Source: Chelonoidis abingdonii
Taxonomy: Eukaryota > Chordata > Testudines > Testudinidae
Assembly: GCF_003597395.2 (NCBI RefSeq)
Contig: NC_133770.1
Span: 289,449,744 to 289,513,743, forward strand
DNA: 64,000 bases
Direction of reading: 5' to 3'
Shown here: positions 1-10,479 of the stretch, piece by piece
How positions within the stretch are numbered: position 1 is the first letter of the stretch
Layout of the letters: every line of letters begins with the position of its first letter
Position numbers and translations under genes: made by a program
Notes under the pieces: generated by a model
What the model saw: only the letters and a program-made list of their open reading frames with translations
The model's database searches: none
Told to the model about the DNA's origin: nothing

Positions 1-329
1 GTAATAAGCAGTCGTAGCACACCTGCTATCTAACCGATGTCAAGAGTTTTGTAAGCATCTCAACATAGAAGGGCTTTAAGGACAGGTCAGTACCTCTATT
101 GCACCCTTTTGCTAAGTGGTTAATAGAAAAACAGAAGCCAAAGACTTCAGAATAATCTTTGAGAAATAAGGAGGACACATTTACTTTGAATTCAGTGGAG
201 TAGCATATTCATAGCTGGAGTATTTTGGTAAGTGTCAGAGGCTGAGGCCCCCATTATGTGCACACACAAAGAAGAAGATTCACCTTACTCCCAGAGAGCT
301 TGGAATTGGTTGGAAAGGTTTCTGCTACC
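1..329. other. Unassigned non-coding stretch
   Basis: I see no gene, repeat or regulatory signal that I can name here. The reading frame that crosses into the following poly-T run (232-474) is low complexity and has no recognisable domain. Confidence 0.4.
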
Positions 330-720
330 TTTTTTTTTTTTTTTTTGGTCTAATGTTTCATTGAAACCAAAACTGTTTGAGAAACAAGAGTGGATTTTGA
401 TCGTTCTTGTGACTCAAAATAGATTGAAATTGCTGAAACAATTCATTTCTGAAAAAAAAACTGATTTGAAATGACATTTTGATTTGCTGTTTAAGCTAGT
501 TAGGGGGAAAAAAGGAAAAAAGGAAGAAAAAAAAACATTTCAAAAATATCCAAAAAAATGCTGCAATTGACCCAAACTGATTTTTTTTTATTTTGGTTAG
601 TTGGTTTTCACATTTTGATTTTGTGGACATTGAGATTTTGACTTTTTGTCCCAATTTGGGATGGTAAATAATTTTGAACTCTCAAAAATATTTGTGGGAT
701 TAGAAAACCATCTCTGACCC
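330..720. repeat. AT-rich interspersed repeat, copy 1
   Basis: The block starts with a run of 17 T (330-346) and is built of short words of the type TTTCA, GAAAT and TTTTGACTTTTTG, read in both orientations. The word CCCAATTTGGGATGG near 651-665 recurs inverted at about 43824-43836 as CATCCCAAATTGA. Similar composition and vocabulary occur at 4600, 5150, 7490, 8280, 24330, 30230, 39650 and 43790. I take these to be old copies of one AT-rich, partly palindromic non-coding repeat family. No coding potential is seen. The superfamily is unknown. Confidence 0.5.
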
Positions 721-1674
721 AGCACGACTGAGTTTGACTAATCTGAGTGCTTTTCAGAAGCCCTAACTTTTATTCTTTTCTGTACTGAATGCTGTCTTGG
801 GTTTCTATAAGAGCTAAAACTGACAAAACATTTCATGTTTTTAATGTCCGTTAAGAGGTATTAAAATCATGTTGTGTTTTTTATGCCTTACTGTGGTCAT
901 TTCATTAGAAACACTTGTTAGACATTCAATCATCTCACAGATGGACCTGATTTAAATTGTAAAATATTATAGTAGCTGGTGTACATAATAGTTAGTACAA
1001 ACGTGTGAACAATGACAACTACACAAAGTAAAAGTTACATACAGTAGAGAGCCACAGGCTGTGTTTGATTAACTCTCAATAAAGCTGTTTGAATTATTAA
1101 TTGGTTTAATTCACCCTATAATTAGTGGTAGATTGTCAGTACCCAGATGCATATCAAATGATACGTGCATCTCTCATTAATGATCCTGAGCTGCATTCCT
1201 CTAAGAAAAGGCAAACTGGACTAACTCAAGCAAAGAAAACTTCCTCCCAGAATCTGGGCCAATAACCAAATCTGAACCAATTTTTGAAGTAAAAAAGCAT
1301 GGGTTATCGTCCTTGTGATGGGGTGCACACCATCCATGTACTCAAGCTCAGAAACCTCTGACTCTAATCTCACCAGCAATACCCATACAGCCTTGTTTAG
1401 CCAAGTATTTGCAATGGTTTCTTGCGACTTTCACACAGGGCAAGAGAGGAACAGAGATCTCCCTCTTCTGGGAACTCAGCACATACTGGCCTCACCTAAC
1501 CCAATCCTCTCTCCTTTCCTGTGTCTTTTTGTAGCCCTCAGTTGATAGCTAATTAGTTCATCCACTCCTAGGCTGATAAACTAATTAGCTGTATATTCCC
1601 CAATCAGATTTATTTAGGGGGCTAACTGGTGCCTAAGTGATCAGAGGTGTGGCTCACTTTTTAGCCTCTAGCTG
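721..1674. other. Unassigned non-coding stretch
   Basis: No recognisable gene or repeat. The small frame at 1315-1545 has no recognisable domain and no support from codon pattern. Confidence 0.4.
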
Positions 1675-2829
1675 TGTCACATTTCCCCGCCCCCCCACAC
1701 GTTATTGTTTATTTTTAATCATTCTGCCTTTGTTTGTCTGTGACATTTTATACCTTGAGGAAGCATACTGTAACCCCCATATTCCTCATTTTCATATAAT
1801 CGTGATCTTACATATAAAGGATGCCTTGCAAGGTATCAGGGGAAAGGTTATGATCTGCTGAAAGGCGTTTGTCTATCCATATATGTATATCTTTAATGCA
1901 TATACAGTTATGAGAATTGTGTTGTATGGTTGTCACTAAAACGTGCTGTAAGTTGGGGGAATCAGACAGATATTAGCTCCACAGAGGCAATGGCAAGGAA
2001 AGTAACCAATGCCCGGGCGGGGTGTGAAACAACCCATCAACAGCCATTGTCCAGCAAGGGAGCTCCAATGCAATGACTCACCTGCATGAGGTCACACCAG
2101 GGAATTGCTCAACCTTGTTTGGAGAGACTGAGTAATGCTCACTTGACTCTGAAAGGGTGTGGGGGGGCAAAGCCAAGAGGGAGGAAAGGACATTATAAAG
2201 GGGAGACATTTGCCATGCTCTTCCTCTCTCTTCTACCTACATCTACAGACACCACTGTGACTGAAGCGCTGATCTATGGGGAAAGCCAGGCTGAAGAGCA
2301 ACCAGCCAGCCTGTGGTGAGAAGCATGTTAGTTTGAAGGGCACTGAAAGTGTTAAGATCAGCTTAGAATGTGTTTTGCTTTTATTTCATTTGACTAAATA
2401 TGACTTGTTATGGTTTGACTTATAATCATTTAACATCTATCTTTACAGTTAATAAATCTCTTTGTTTATTCTACCTGAAGGAGTGCATTTGGTTTTGAAG
2501 TGTGTCAGAGGCTCCACTTGGGATAACAAGCCTGGTACATATCAATTTCTTTGTTAAATTTATGAACTCCTATAAGCTTGCAGTATCCAGCGGGCATAAC
2601 TGGACTCTCCAAGAAGGAGGTTCCTATCGTTGTATCTGGGACCGGAGATATTGGCTAGTGTCATTCACTTGCAAGTAGCGGGAAGCAGCTTACATGCCAG
2701 AGCCTGTGCGTGAACAGCCCAGTTGCGGGGGTTCTCACAGCAGAGCAGGGTAAGGCTAGCTTCCAGTGTCAAGGGTTGGAGTGGCCTAGCAGATCACTGG
2801 TCCAGATAACACTAGAGAGGAACATTACA
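1675..2829 (+). mobile_element. LTR-like block, probable solo LTR
   Basis: The block opens with TGTCACATTTCC and closes with GGAACATTACA, giving TG/CA ends and a short imperfect terminal inversion, as expected of an LTR. A TATA-like word (ATTATAAAGG) lies near 2192-2201 and an AATAAA signal near 2451-2456, in the order expected for U3-R-U5 on the plus strand. No internal gag or pol region follows, so this would be a solo LTR. I could not find a convincing TSD, so both ends are tentative. A similar U5-like layout is seen in the minus-strand block at 42658-43782. Whether the parent is ERV or Gypsy type cannot be told by eye. Confidence 0.5.
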
Positions 2830-3670
2830 GTGTCTTAAATGAGACTGAAAACAAAAATGACCCATACTACTTAAAAAGCCTATTGTTTCAATTCTGGCTC
2901 AGAAGTGGGAATCACTGGAAATGTCACCAGAAGGTTTGTTAACATGACATTTTCTATCTAGTTGTGCAAAGCATCTAGAGTGAAGTCCTGGCCTCATGGA
3001 AGTCAACGGCAATCCTCTCTTCAAATTCCATGGGAGCAGGATTTCATCACTGAACTTGTAAGCGAACTATTTGTACAAATTTAATCTCTGAGTCTGCACC
3101 CATTACCATGATATTCCGCACAGAGCACCGCATGACTTTGGAGCAGACCCTACACGTAAGAAGGACTATTCATCTCACACTAATTTCTTCTTCTCCCAGG
3201 GGCACTGCTGGATGTATATCTGCCTTATAATCCCAAAAACAAAAAAATAGAATCCCCAGTTTGTGGGGGAGGAATGGGATACAAGTAAAGCATCATGAAG
3301 ATACCAATCAGAGAACAGGAGTCTGATGGTTAGGTACCATAGCTCCTTTAAGTCTGGACATTTGCTGGAGCTAATTTTGCTTTGTAGAAAAGCAGAACAT
3401 CCTGGAGTTTGTTTGTTTTTTGTTCTGCTCAGGACACGTTCAAGCGGAATCAGAACTGGTATGACTAGATGAATAATCAGACAGGTGGTATCTGTACTAG
3501 TTTCTGATGACTGCCCAGAGAAGACACAATGCAGCTGGCAGCTTGTTTTGCATGTCAAATAAGTTGACGAGGAAGAAAAACAACCTATAAACCAAGGAGA
3601 AAAGTTGATAAGCACGTGAGGTTTTATTTTACTAATTGGGGGTTGGGGCAAAAGGAAGGTGAGTAAGGCT
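2830..3670. other. Unassigned non-coding stretch
   Basis: No nameable feature. A 158-codon minus-strand frame (3175-3651) is rich in Ser, Cys and Leu and shows no domain. The words around 2990-3050 (GTCAACGGCAATCC and flanks) resemble an old motif of the type 'CCATTGACTTCAATGGGA' that recurs at 20080, 28250, 38675, 41610 and 48095. Confidence 0.35.
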
Positions 3671-3679
3671 GATATACTG

Positions 3680-3780
3680 TGTCAAGGCAGTGGGTTTAAT
3701 TACCAGTTCTGTGACTGAATTCCCATATGACCTTTGGCAAATCACTTGGGGCCTGTTTTTTAACAGAGCTCTCAGCTCCT
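3680..3780 (+). repeat. MIR/CORE-SINE-like fragment
   Basis: The words CATATGACCTTTGGCAAATC followed by ACTT match the well-known MIR core (GTGTGACCTTGGGCAAGTCACTT) with several changes. The fragment is short and old. Its limits are uncertain. Confidence 0.4.
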
Positions 3781-4599
3781 TTTTGACACTAGATATACGG
3801 ATTGTCCACACTGTGCCAAGGTGCAGACTATGGACGTGTTTATCTGCAGAGCACGCCAAGGAGTTGTGTTCTAATTGCTCCGTTTGGACACTGCTGGCTC
3901 ATACAAAACGGTACCTTGTTTGCATTATTATAGCCCTGTTTGAAAGTGACAGATTTCCAGGACCGCTTAGCATACAGTTAAGAAAAGAGGCAGTAATGGA
4001 GCTAATAGGAGAGACCACCTCCCTTTGCAGTCTTTAGGTGTATGTATGACATCTTTTCCAGACAATAGGTATAACTTAAGGTGGTACAGCCAATGACCCA
4101 TTATGCCCCCCCACAACCAACCTCCTGCTGTGCCATTGCTAGAAAACTGGCTCCACGACTGAAGAGAAAGATATTGGGCTAGATCCATAGCAGATATAAA
4201 ATTGGAGGACAGAGCAATGATTTCCACCAACTGAGGATCTGAACCAAAGCCTGATTTTAAAGGGAAATAATTCTTTCATTTGTTTGCTTTTCTTTTAATG
4301 CAAGAAACACTAAGCATATTTTCTATAAGCGCTGGGGAGAAAAAGTGACATCATCTTAGGAAAAAATAGCAGCTACTTTAAACCCTGTTTCCTCTAATAT
4401 ACAGAGCACCATGATATTGATATCCCCTACCCATTAGTTTAAGAAAAGTTGTTCTAAAAGTGTCATGAAATATGAAAAATGCTATTTGTTTGGAGTCTAG
4501 CAGGAGTCAGTTGGCATTGAAATGCCAGTGCCATCGCAATGAACAATTTGAAAACAACATCCAAATGACAGCTCTTGTGAGGTTTGTTCTGCTTTCAGA
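3781..4599. other. Unassigned non-coding stretch
   Basis: No gene or repeat that I can name. Confidence 0.35.
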
Positions 4600-4820
4600 A
4601 ATTTGTTTTCTAAAAAAATAGGGCTTAAAACCAGAGGTTGCAGAAAAATTCCAAAGTAGTTTTGTTAAAATTTTCAACATATCAAACTTGTTTTCATTTC
4701 AAAAAAATAATCATTTTAATATTGCTTTAATATCAAAAAGTCAGAGGTTTTTATTGAAAGCCTTATTGAAATAGTTAACAATTTTCATTTTTTTCCACCA
4801 AAAAAAACTGTCTGGAGAGG
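4600..4820. repeat. AT-rich interspersed repeat, copy 2
   Basis: Poly-A/T words such as TTTTCATTTC with AAAAAAATAATC and TTTTCATTTTTTTCC have the same vocabulary as the copy at 330-720. There is no coding potential. Confidence 0.4.
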
Positions 4821-5149
4821 AGTCTGCAGCTGATGCCACTGGGACTACCTTAGATATACGCTGCTGAAACTGAGATGTGAATCAGGCACATTGTGTCTAA
4901 TTAAAGAACAATTTCTCCTCTGACTGACTGAGTTGTAGCTGCTTTATTGGGACCAAATACATCTTTTTTCGATGTACTTAAAGCTTTGTAGTAAAAATAG
5001 GATTATTAGAACTGTTTCAAGTTGTTATGACAACCTGAATATTGGACCTAAAAATAGTATATTGTTGCAGCTGGATATATATCTTACACTTACCCCTACT
5101 GTCTCCTGGCCTCCAACAAGCCAGTCCAAATCAGATCTATCCCATAGTT

Positions 5150-5440
5150 AGGATGTTGAAAATTTTCCTCAGAATTTTTTTTCAATTAAAAAATGGAGAT
5201 TTTGACAAAATGGACATTTTCACAGAAAGTGTCAGTTTTCCCTCAAAAAATACTATTTTTTCCATCAAAAACCTAAAATCATAAAAGCAAATTTTGGCTT
5301 TGGCTGAATATTTTTTGTACTTTTGGAACGAATATTTTGGATTGCCGAAAAGTGAAAATATTTCTGTGTTCGGGTTTTTAGTTTTTCAATGAAAAGTAAA
5401 AGGAAAAAAAAAACAATTTCCAACTAGCTCTACTCAATGT
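5150..5440. repeat. AT-rich interspersed repeat, copy 3
   Basis: The block runs from GTTGAAAATTTTCC through GATTTTGACAAAATGG to the end word CCAACTAGCTCTACTC. It has the same AT-rich vocabulary as the other copies. The frame at 5042-5284 is a by-product of this composition. Confidence 0.45.
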
Positions 5441-5639
5441 GTCTGCATAGATTTTATTGAGCCGTTTCCCATCCTCAGGGCCAATTTAAAAGCTGTAATT
5501 TGTTTCTCATTCATTGGGGAGGGAAGGGGAATCAACATTGATCTTTTAGTAGAAATATAGAAAGAAACTGAATGAAGACCTCATGAGAAAACTCAAAAAA
5601 GTTAAATTATTAAATATTTTCATTTTTGCACTGTTTATT

Positions 5640-5850
5640 ATTATGCACATTACAGTAGGTCCTGGAGAACCAGTGCCCATTGTGCCAGGTGCTGTACATG
5701 GAAACTCATTGTTCCAAAGACTTTACGCTCTAAAGAGACAAAACACACATAGGGTGGGAGGAGAAACAGCCACTGAGAGGTGAAGAGGTCAGCTGCAGAG
5801 CCACGGCTAGAACTAAAGTCTCCAAACTCACAGTCCAGTTCCTCATCCGT
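5640..5850 (+). repeat. MIR-like amniote SINE
   Basis: The order of words CCCATTGTGCCAGGTGCTGT, AGGTGAAGAGGTCAG and CTCACAGTCCAGTTCC matches an old amniote SINE of MIR/CORE type. Other members in this window are at 18060-18350 and 40760-41010 (plus) and 24908-25045 (minus). The SINE has no coding role. Pol III boxes are no longer recognisable. Confidence 0.55.
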
Positions 5851-5859
5851 AAGGTATTT

Positions 5860-6928
5860 CAGTTTCAGTAATTACCGATTTTCCCTGAAATTTTCTCTGG
5901 TTTTAAAAAAAATATTATTCTGTTTTTACTGATTTGAAGCTGAATTTTGGACCACTCAAATGCATGAAAATGCTGATTGTGTTAAGAAAATCCATTACAT
6001 TAGGTAGATGTGTTTGTGCTAATAATAAATTAATCTAAAAGTGTAATTGTGAGTCTGGCTGTTAAAATAAAGCTAGGCAGTAGGAAGCAAAGCAATATGC
6101 GAGTGCATATGTGTATGTACTGTTATTGTACAGTTCAGGAAATAAACTACAGCATTAAACTGCTGCTTCTTGTTCTTTTTTTTCTGTCCTCTCATCTCCC
6201 AACATTAACATTTCCCCAGAAAACTGTAAAGTTAATTTTTTGCCCTGAATTTCACCTGTTTTTAATTTTTTTTTTATTATTTTATTTTGGTGATAAACAC
6301 ACATAAATTGTTAGGAAACTTTAAACAAAATAAAACTTGAAAATGAAGGCCCTTGCTCATCCATGGAACCACTATTCTGCAACCCTCTTCTTGAGTCTCC
6401 ATATGGAAACAGAAGTGCTTAACCGCCAGGAGAAAGACAGCTATTGTTGAATGCACAACACTGGAAGAAGTGACATTTGTAAGACATTTCACAGGAAAGT
6501 CAGTTCTCAAAAGATGTTCTCTCCTGACTTAGCAGATATGTAAATAATTGGGAAGTTTGTGTCAGCACCCCTAATCTTGGATATTGATTGAAACCGAACC
6601 ACCACCACCACATATTTGGAGGTTTCTCAACATTCATTAAGAGGCTTCTTAGCTTGTCTATTTCATATGTCATATTTCACTAGATTTATTTTGAATCCAG
6701 ACTTTGAGTCTAACTTCTCAGTCAAGGGTATTAATTTGTGGGTAGAAAGCAATTTTATCTTCTCTTGAGATAACAAACAGCTCAAGGGCCTTGAAATCTC
6801 AGCCTGGAAGAGTCAATTCCATTGATTAATGATGGGTTCCTGTTTAAAATACAGCAGTCTGTTCCTTCAGGGTATGTAGAATTGTAAGGGTCTGGGACGG
6901 CATCCATTAATCAGAGATATTAACTAAT
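5860..6928. other. Mostly unassigned; short CCA repeat
   Basis: A further AT-rich fragment lies at about 5860-5970. A short (ACC)n run lies at 6598-6611. Nothing else can be named. Confidence 0.35.
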
Positions 6929-7361
6929 ATAGGCACCAACTTTTCCCAGCACTGGTGAGTGCTCGCGCCCCCCTGCTCTGCCCCAACTCCACTCCTGCTC
7001 CTGCCCTGCCCCCATTCCAACCCCTTCCCCAAAGTCCCCGCCCCAACTCCGCTCCCACCCTGCCCCTGTTGGACTCCTTCCCCAAATCCCCACCCCAACC
7101 CCACCTCTTCCCTGAGCACACTGAGTTCCCCCTTCTCCCTCCTCCCTCCCAGTGCTTGCCACCACAAAAACAACTGTTTCGCAATGGGAAGTGCTGGGAG
7201 TTATGGGGAAAAGCAGTGTGCTCAGGGAAGGAGGTGGAGGCAGAGCGGAGGCAGAGGTGAGCTGGGCAGGACTGGGAGCTGCTGGTGGGTGCAGGGCACC
7301 CACCAATTTTTCTCTGTGGATTCTCCAGCCCCGGAGCACCCACAGAGTCTGCATCTATGTG
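6929..7361. mobile_element. Fold-back DNA element, C-rich left arm and G-rich right arm
   Basis: The left end TATAGGCACCAACTTTTCCC and the right end AGAGTCTGCATCTATG are imperfect inverted partners. Further in, the word CCACCTCTTCCCTGAGCACA (7101-7120) is matched inverted by GTGTGCTCAGGGAAGGAGGTGG at 7216-7237, with one extra base. The transcript or single strand could therefore fold into a long hairpin with its loop around 7140-7200. The long overlapping frames here, including 6959-7726 (255 codons) and the minus-strand frames at 6920-7367, are proline- or glycine-rich products of the skewed composition and not genes. A clear TSD was not found. This is probably a non-autonomous DNA transposon of unknown superfamily. 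Confidence 0.6.
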
Positions 7362-7489
7362 AACCAAGAGACATGATTTCAGCAGGCCAGACTAAAGTGA
7401 GAGCCCCAGGATTCATCATTGACTGCACTCGATCAAGGTGTCTTATGTTCCGAAGAGGAACTGCTTACAGATGGCTGGGGAATTTTGCA

Positions 7490-7720
7490 ATGAATCTTTT
7501 TTTTTTCCCTCAAAAAATACCAAATTCTCCAAACTGGAACTGTTGGCAAAACAGGGTTGGGTTTGACAAATTTCCCCAACTCAAAAAAGTCAAGAAAAAA
7601 GTTCCAAAATTGTCAAAATGTTTTGTTTCAGTATTTGTAAATAAAAAAAAAAATCCAGTTTTACAATCCAAAATGTCTTTTTGTTTCAAAATTAAGCCCA
7701 CTGGATTTGGGAAAGCGTAT
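7490..7720. repeat. AT-rich interspersed repeat, copy 4
   Basis: A T-run at 7498-7507 is followed by AAATACCAAATTC, GACAAATTTCCCC and GTCAAAATGTTTTG. It resembles the copy resuming at 8275, so the block between them could be an insertion into one original copy. Confidence 0.4.
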
Positions 7721-7734
7721 CAGTGACCAGGAAA

Positions 7735-8265
7735 ATTGCACCTGATGGTTGGAGCAGGAGGCAAGACTAGTGGTCAGAGCAGGAGTCCATCTTAGTGGTT
7801 AGAACAGGAGTCAGTAGCCAGGAGTGGGAGCCCAGGGTCAGAGCTGGAGTCAAAGACCAGATGCCAGAGAACAAGGGTCAAAGCCAGAGTCAGCAACCAG
7901 GAGTTAGTGTCCAGAATCAGAACTGGAGTGTTCTGGACAGTTGGAGGCCAGACACCAGAACCAAAGTCAGAGATCAGGAATCAGAGCTGAGAGTCAGAAC
8001 AAGGCTACCTGGAATAATGCAGATCAGATGCAAGGCTAGGCCCAAGACAGGAGAGGGGATGGAACAGGAGCAAAGGTAAGAAAAAGCAGGTGCTATTGCA
8101 GCCATCGGCCAATGTTTTGAACAGCTGCTGCTGCTGGGCTTAAGAGCTGGTCTTCTGGCACTTCTACCCAATGAGGCGGCATAGCCAATCAGGCCGCCTA
8201 CTACATAGCAGCTGCACTCATTAAGTTGCCAGAGACTGGTTCTGCTGCAGGCCTGGATTCCTGAC
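7735..8265 (+). repeat. Minisatellite-bearing block, LTR-like
   Basis: From about 7740 to 8000 the sequence is an imperfect array of a purine-rich unit of the form (A/G)GTCAGAGC(A/C)(G/A)GAGTCA. It then passes into unique GC-richer sequence containing ACCCAATGAGGCGGCATAGC. This layout is common in the internal part of some retroelement LTRs, but I see no reliable TG/CA ends. The 94-codon frame (7795-8079) is a translation of the repeat, rich in Gln, Arg and Ser, and not a gene. Confidence 0.45.
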
Positions 8266-8274
8266 CAAAAGAGG

Positions 8275-8410
8275 AAACTGTTGAAACTGAAATGAATCAT
8301 TTCAAAATGATCTAAACAAAAGTTTTCAGTTGACTCCAACCCAAAAAACAAATTTTAAAATTTTGGGGTTCATTTGGAGATGTTGACTTTTGGTCCTGAG
8401 TCGAGATGGG
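8275..8410. repeat. AT-rich interspersed repeat, copy 5
   Basis: Words such as GAAACTGAAATGAATC and ATTTTAAAATTTTGGGG continue the vocabulary of 7490-7720. The two may be halves of one element split by the 7735-8265 block. Confidence 0.35.
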
Positions 8411-9129
8411 GAAGGGGAAACCCATTTCCTGCTCAGCAATAGAACTGCTACAGCAGACGGCCAGCCATCTGCAAAAGGACATGTTTCCTTAAGGCCTGTC
8501 ACATCTTTGAAGGTGCAGCACCACTACCATAATAGACTATAAAGTACACAGGGCTGCACAGTCATGTGTTGTTCCTGATCACTGCACCTGCAGAATTCAG
8601 GGAAGTACACGAATGATTTACTGCGCTGCATTGACAAGCAGCACAGTAAATCATTTGCACAGTAAGTTGAAATTCTGTTTTCCCCATGAATCATCAAAGA
8701 CTCCACAGAATATGTTCTTATGGGGCCATTAGCAGCTCTTTATATTTGCTGTAGTAACAATCTCCATCAGCCCGGTCTTTTTCCAGGCTGCTATTTTGCT
8801 CTCTGATATATTGGATGAGTGCTATTTTCATTGCTGTTGGGGTTTTTTTTTTAAACATGCTTTTTGGTTTGTTCTTCTTTTCTTGACCTAGGCAGTGACC
8901 ACTGGGTTCAGCCGTTCAGCTACGAAGCAACGAAATGATGGCGACTGTCCAAAGAAACATTATTCAGGAACAAAAAAGAATAAGACTTGCTTGGTTGTGT
9001 CCATTCGTGGCTCAGTAGTAACACTGCACAGGAGAGGGGTATTGAGTCCCAGTTGGAGCCATAAACATGTTACAATACCATATTGAATCATTTTTATTGT
9101 TGCATATGAAAGTTGCATGGCATATGACT
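8411..9129. other. Unassigned non-coding stretch
   Basis: No feature that I can name. The plus-strand frame at 8895-9086 lacks any domain. Confidence 0.35.
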
Positions 9130-9895
9130 GCTTCTGAGGGAATTCTGCATCAAAAAATTAAAGATTTTGCACAGAATATTTTAAAATTCTGCAAAATTCT
9201 GCAAATTTTATTTGTCAAAATAACACTACATAATCATGCCAGTTTCAAGTATTTTAGTAATTTATTTCAAAATACCTGTCAGTAAGTTTGTCTGTAGTGA
9301 TATAGACACACACAAAAATTCTCCCAGGAGCAGAGTTAAAGAAACCCCTATGACAATCCAGTTTCCATTTCTCTGCCCCCTCCTCGCCTCCAGAACACAG
9401 CCGGGAGGCCAGACACTGTGGTGTTTAGATGTCACTTGAAATTATTAGAACTGGGAGCACTGGCTGTTGGGAGTCTGAAAGGACAGGGAACAGGAAGAAG
9501 CGAGGAGGAATTGAGGAGGCAGAGAGAGAGTTAGAGAGGATGCAGCAGCAGCTTGGTAAAGAGGTTTCCACTTTAAAAATAAAATCCTGTTGAAGTTTGT
9601 TAGTACCTTGCCTGGTTGATACAACAGACACCCACCACCCCTTTCCCCCAGACCACAGCTGTGGACTCCCACCAGCCAATACATCCAAGCCCCCTACCTT
9701 CCCAGTGCCAAGCTACCGGGCTTCCCGGACCACATACCTCCACCCTCCACCTGAGGCCAGCCATGCCCCCTCATCCCAAACTCTGACACCCCACCCCTCA
9801 GGACCCAGGGATCCAGAGGCAGAAACAGCTTGATGCTGGGTCCTGAGCTTGTATGGAGTTTTCTGCATGCCACTGCTCCTTCCCTCAGGGCATGC
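9130..9895 (+). mobile_element. AT-rich hAT-like non-autonomous element (tentative)
   Basis: The left part CTGAGGGAATTCTGCATCAA and the far right word CCTTCCCTCAGGGC (inverse GCCCTGAGGGAAGG) form a short imperfect terminal inversion. Repeated words of the type AATTCTGCAAA at 9184-9210 are characteristic of a family that I recall as abundant in turtles. No 8-bp TSD is visible and the interior is C-rich on the right. Frames on both strands here are not convincing. The class assignment is an inference. Confidence 0.4.
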
Positions 9896-10302
9896 GGGGA
9901 ACTGCTGCTGCTGAGAGCCCTCTAGCTCTCTCCCTCTCTCCTCCCAGTAATGTCTTCTGTGTGCGAGCTGGGCTCTGCCAGGTCCACATTGCTCAGTGTC
10001 TGCCCTTTCACATGGTGGCACCACTGGGCCAGGGGTGAATGCAACCCTGGTTTACCACTCCCCTTATACTTCCCCCTGTTGTTTTTTCTCCTTTTGTCCC
10101 TCTGTAAATAAACATTTCCCTTTCCTATATTCATTGTACTTTTCTGGTGTATGTGTGTTCACCTTGGAAAGGTTGGGAACAGGTGCCCCTAGGATGGAAG
10201 GGACTTTTCCTGCTGCATTCCTGTGTGTACCTTCTCTTGGCCAGAGATGCCTGCAGAACAGACTCCACCTTGGCGATGAAGGCACTAAAGTTACACACAA
10301 AA
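9896..10302. other. Unassigned stretch with AATAAA-type signal
   Basis: A CTGTAAATAAACATTTCCC word near 10102-10120 could be the polyadenylation signal of an unrecognised LTR or retro-element. Nothing else can be named. Confidence 0.3.
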
Positions 10303-10458
10303 TCAGGTTTCAGAGTAGCAGCCGTGTTAGTCTGTATCCGCAAAAAGAACAGGAGTACTTGTGGCACCTTAGAGACTAACACATTTATTTGAGCATAAGC
10401 TTTTGTGGGCTACAGTCCACTTCATCAAGTGCATGCAGTGGAAAATACAGTAGGAAGA
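10303..10458 (-). mobile_element. Retroelement fragment with hammerhead-like motif
   Basis: The word run GGTTTCAGAGTAGCAGCC, GTGTTAGTCTGTATCCGC, CTTGTGGCACCTTAGAGAC is one I recall as very abundant in turtle genomes. On the minus strand it contains, in order, TTGATGA (10422-10428), a GTGG...CCAC hairpin (10405-10420), AAAA (10401-10404), a GC-TTAT-GC mini-hairpin (10393-10400) and TC (10391-10392). This is the layout of a minimal hammerhead ribozyme with two core changes, so it is probably dead. Penelope-like elements and other retro-elements are known to carry such ribozymes; membership of that class is my inference. Confidence 0.45.
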
Positions 10459-10475
10459 TATGTATGTATGTATGT
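10459..10475 (+). repeat. (TATG)n microsatellite
   Basis: Four tandem TATG units follow the retroelement fragment directly, and a short ACAC run follows them. Confidence 0.8.
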
Positions 10476-10479
10476 ACAC

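Noticed and set aside
3175..3651. 158-codon minus-strand frame
   Set aside because: No domain, no splice or promoter context, and Ser/Cys/Leu-rich composition typical of chance frames.
6959..7726. The longest plus-strand frame outside the LINE (255 codons)
   Set aside because: It runs through the C-rich arm of a fold-back element and then into AT-rich repeat. The composition is Pro/Ser/Cys-rich with no domain.
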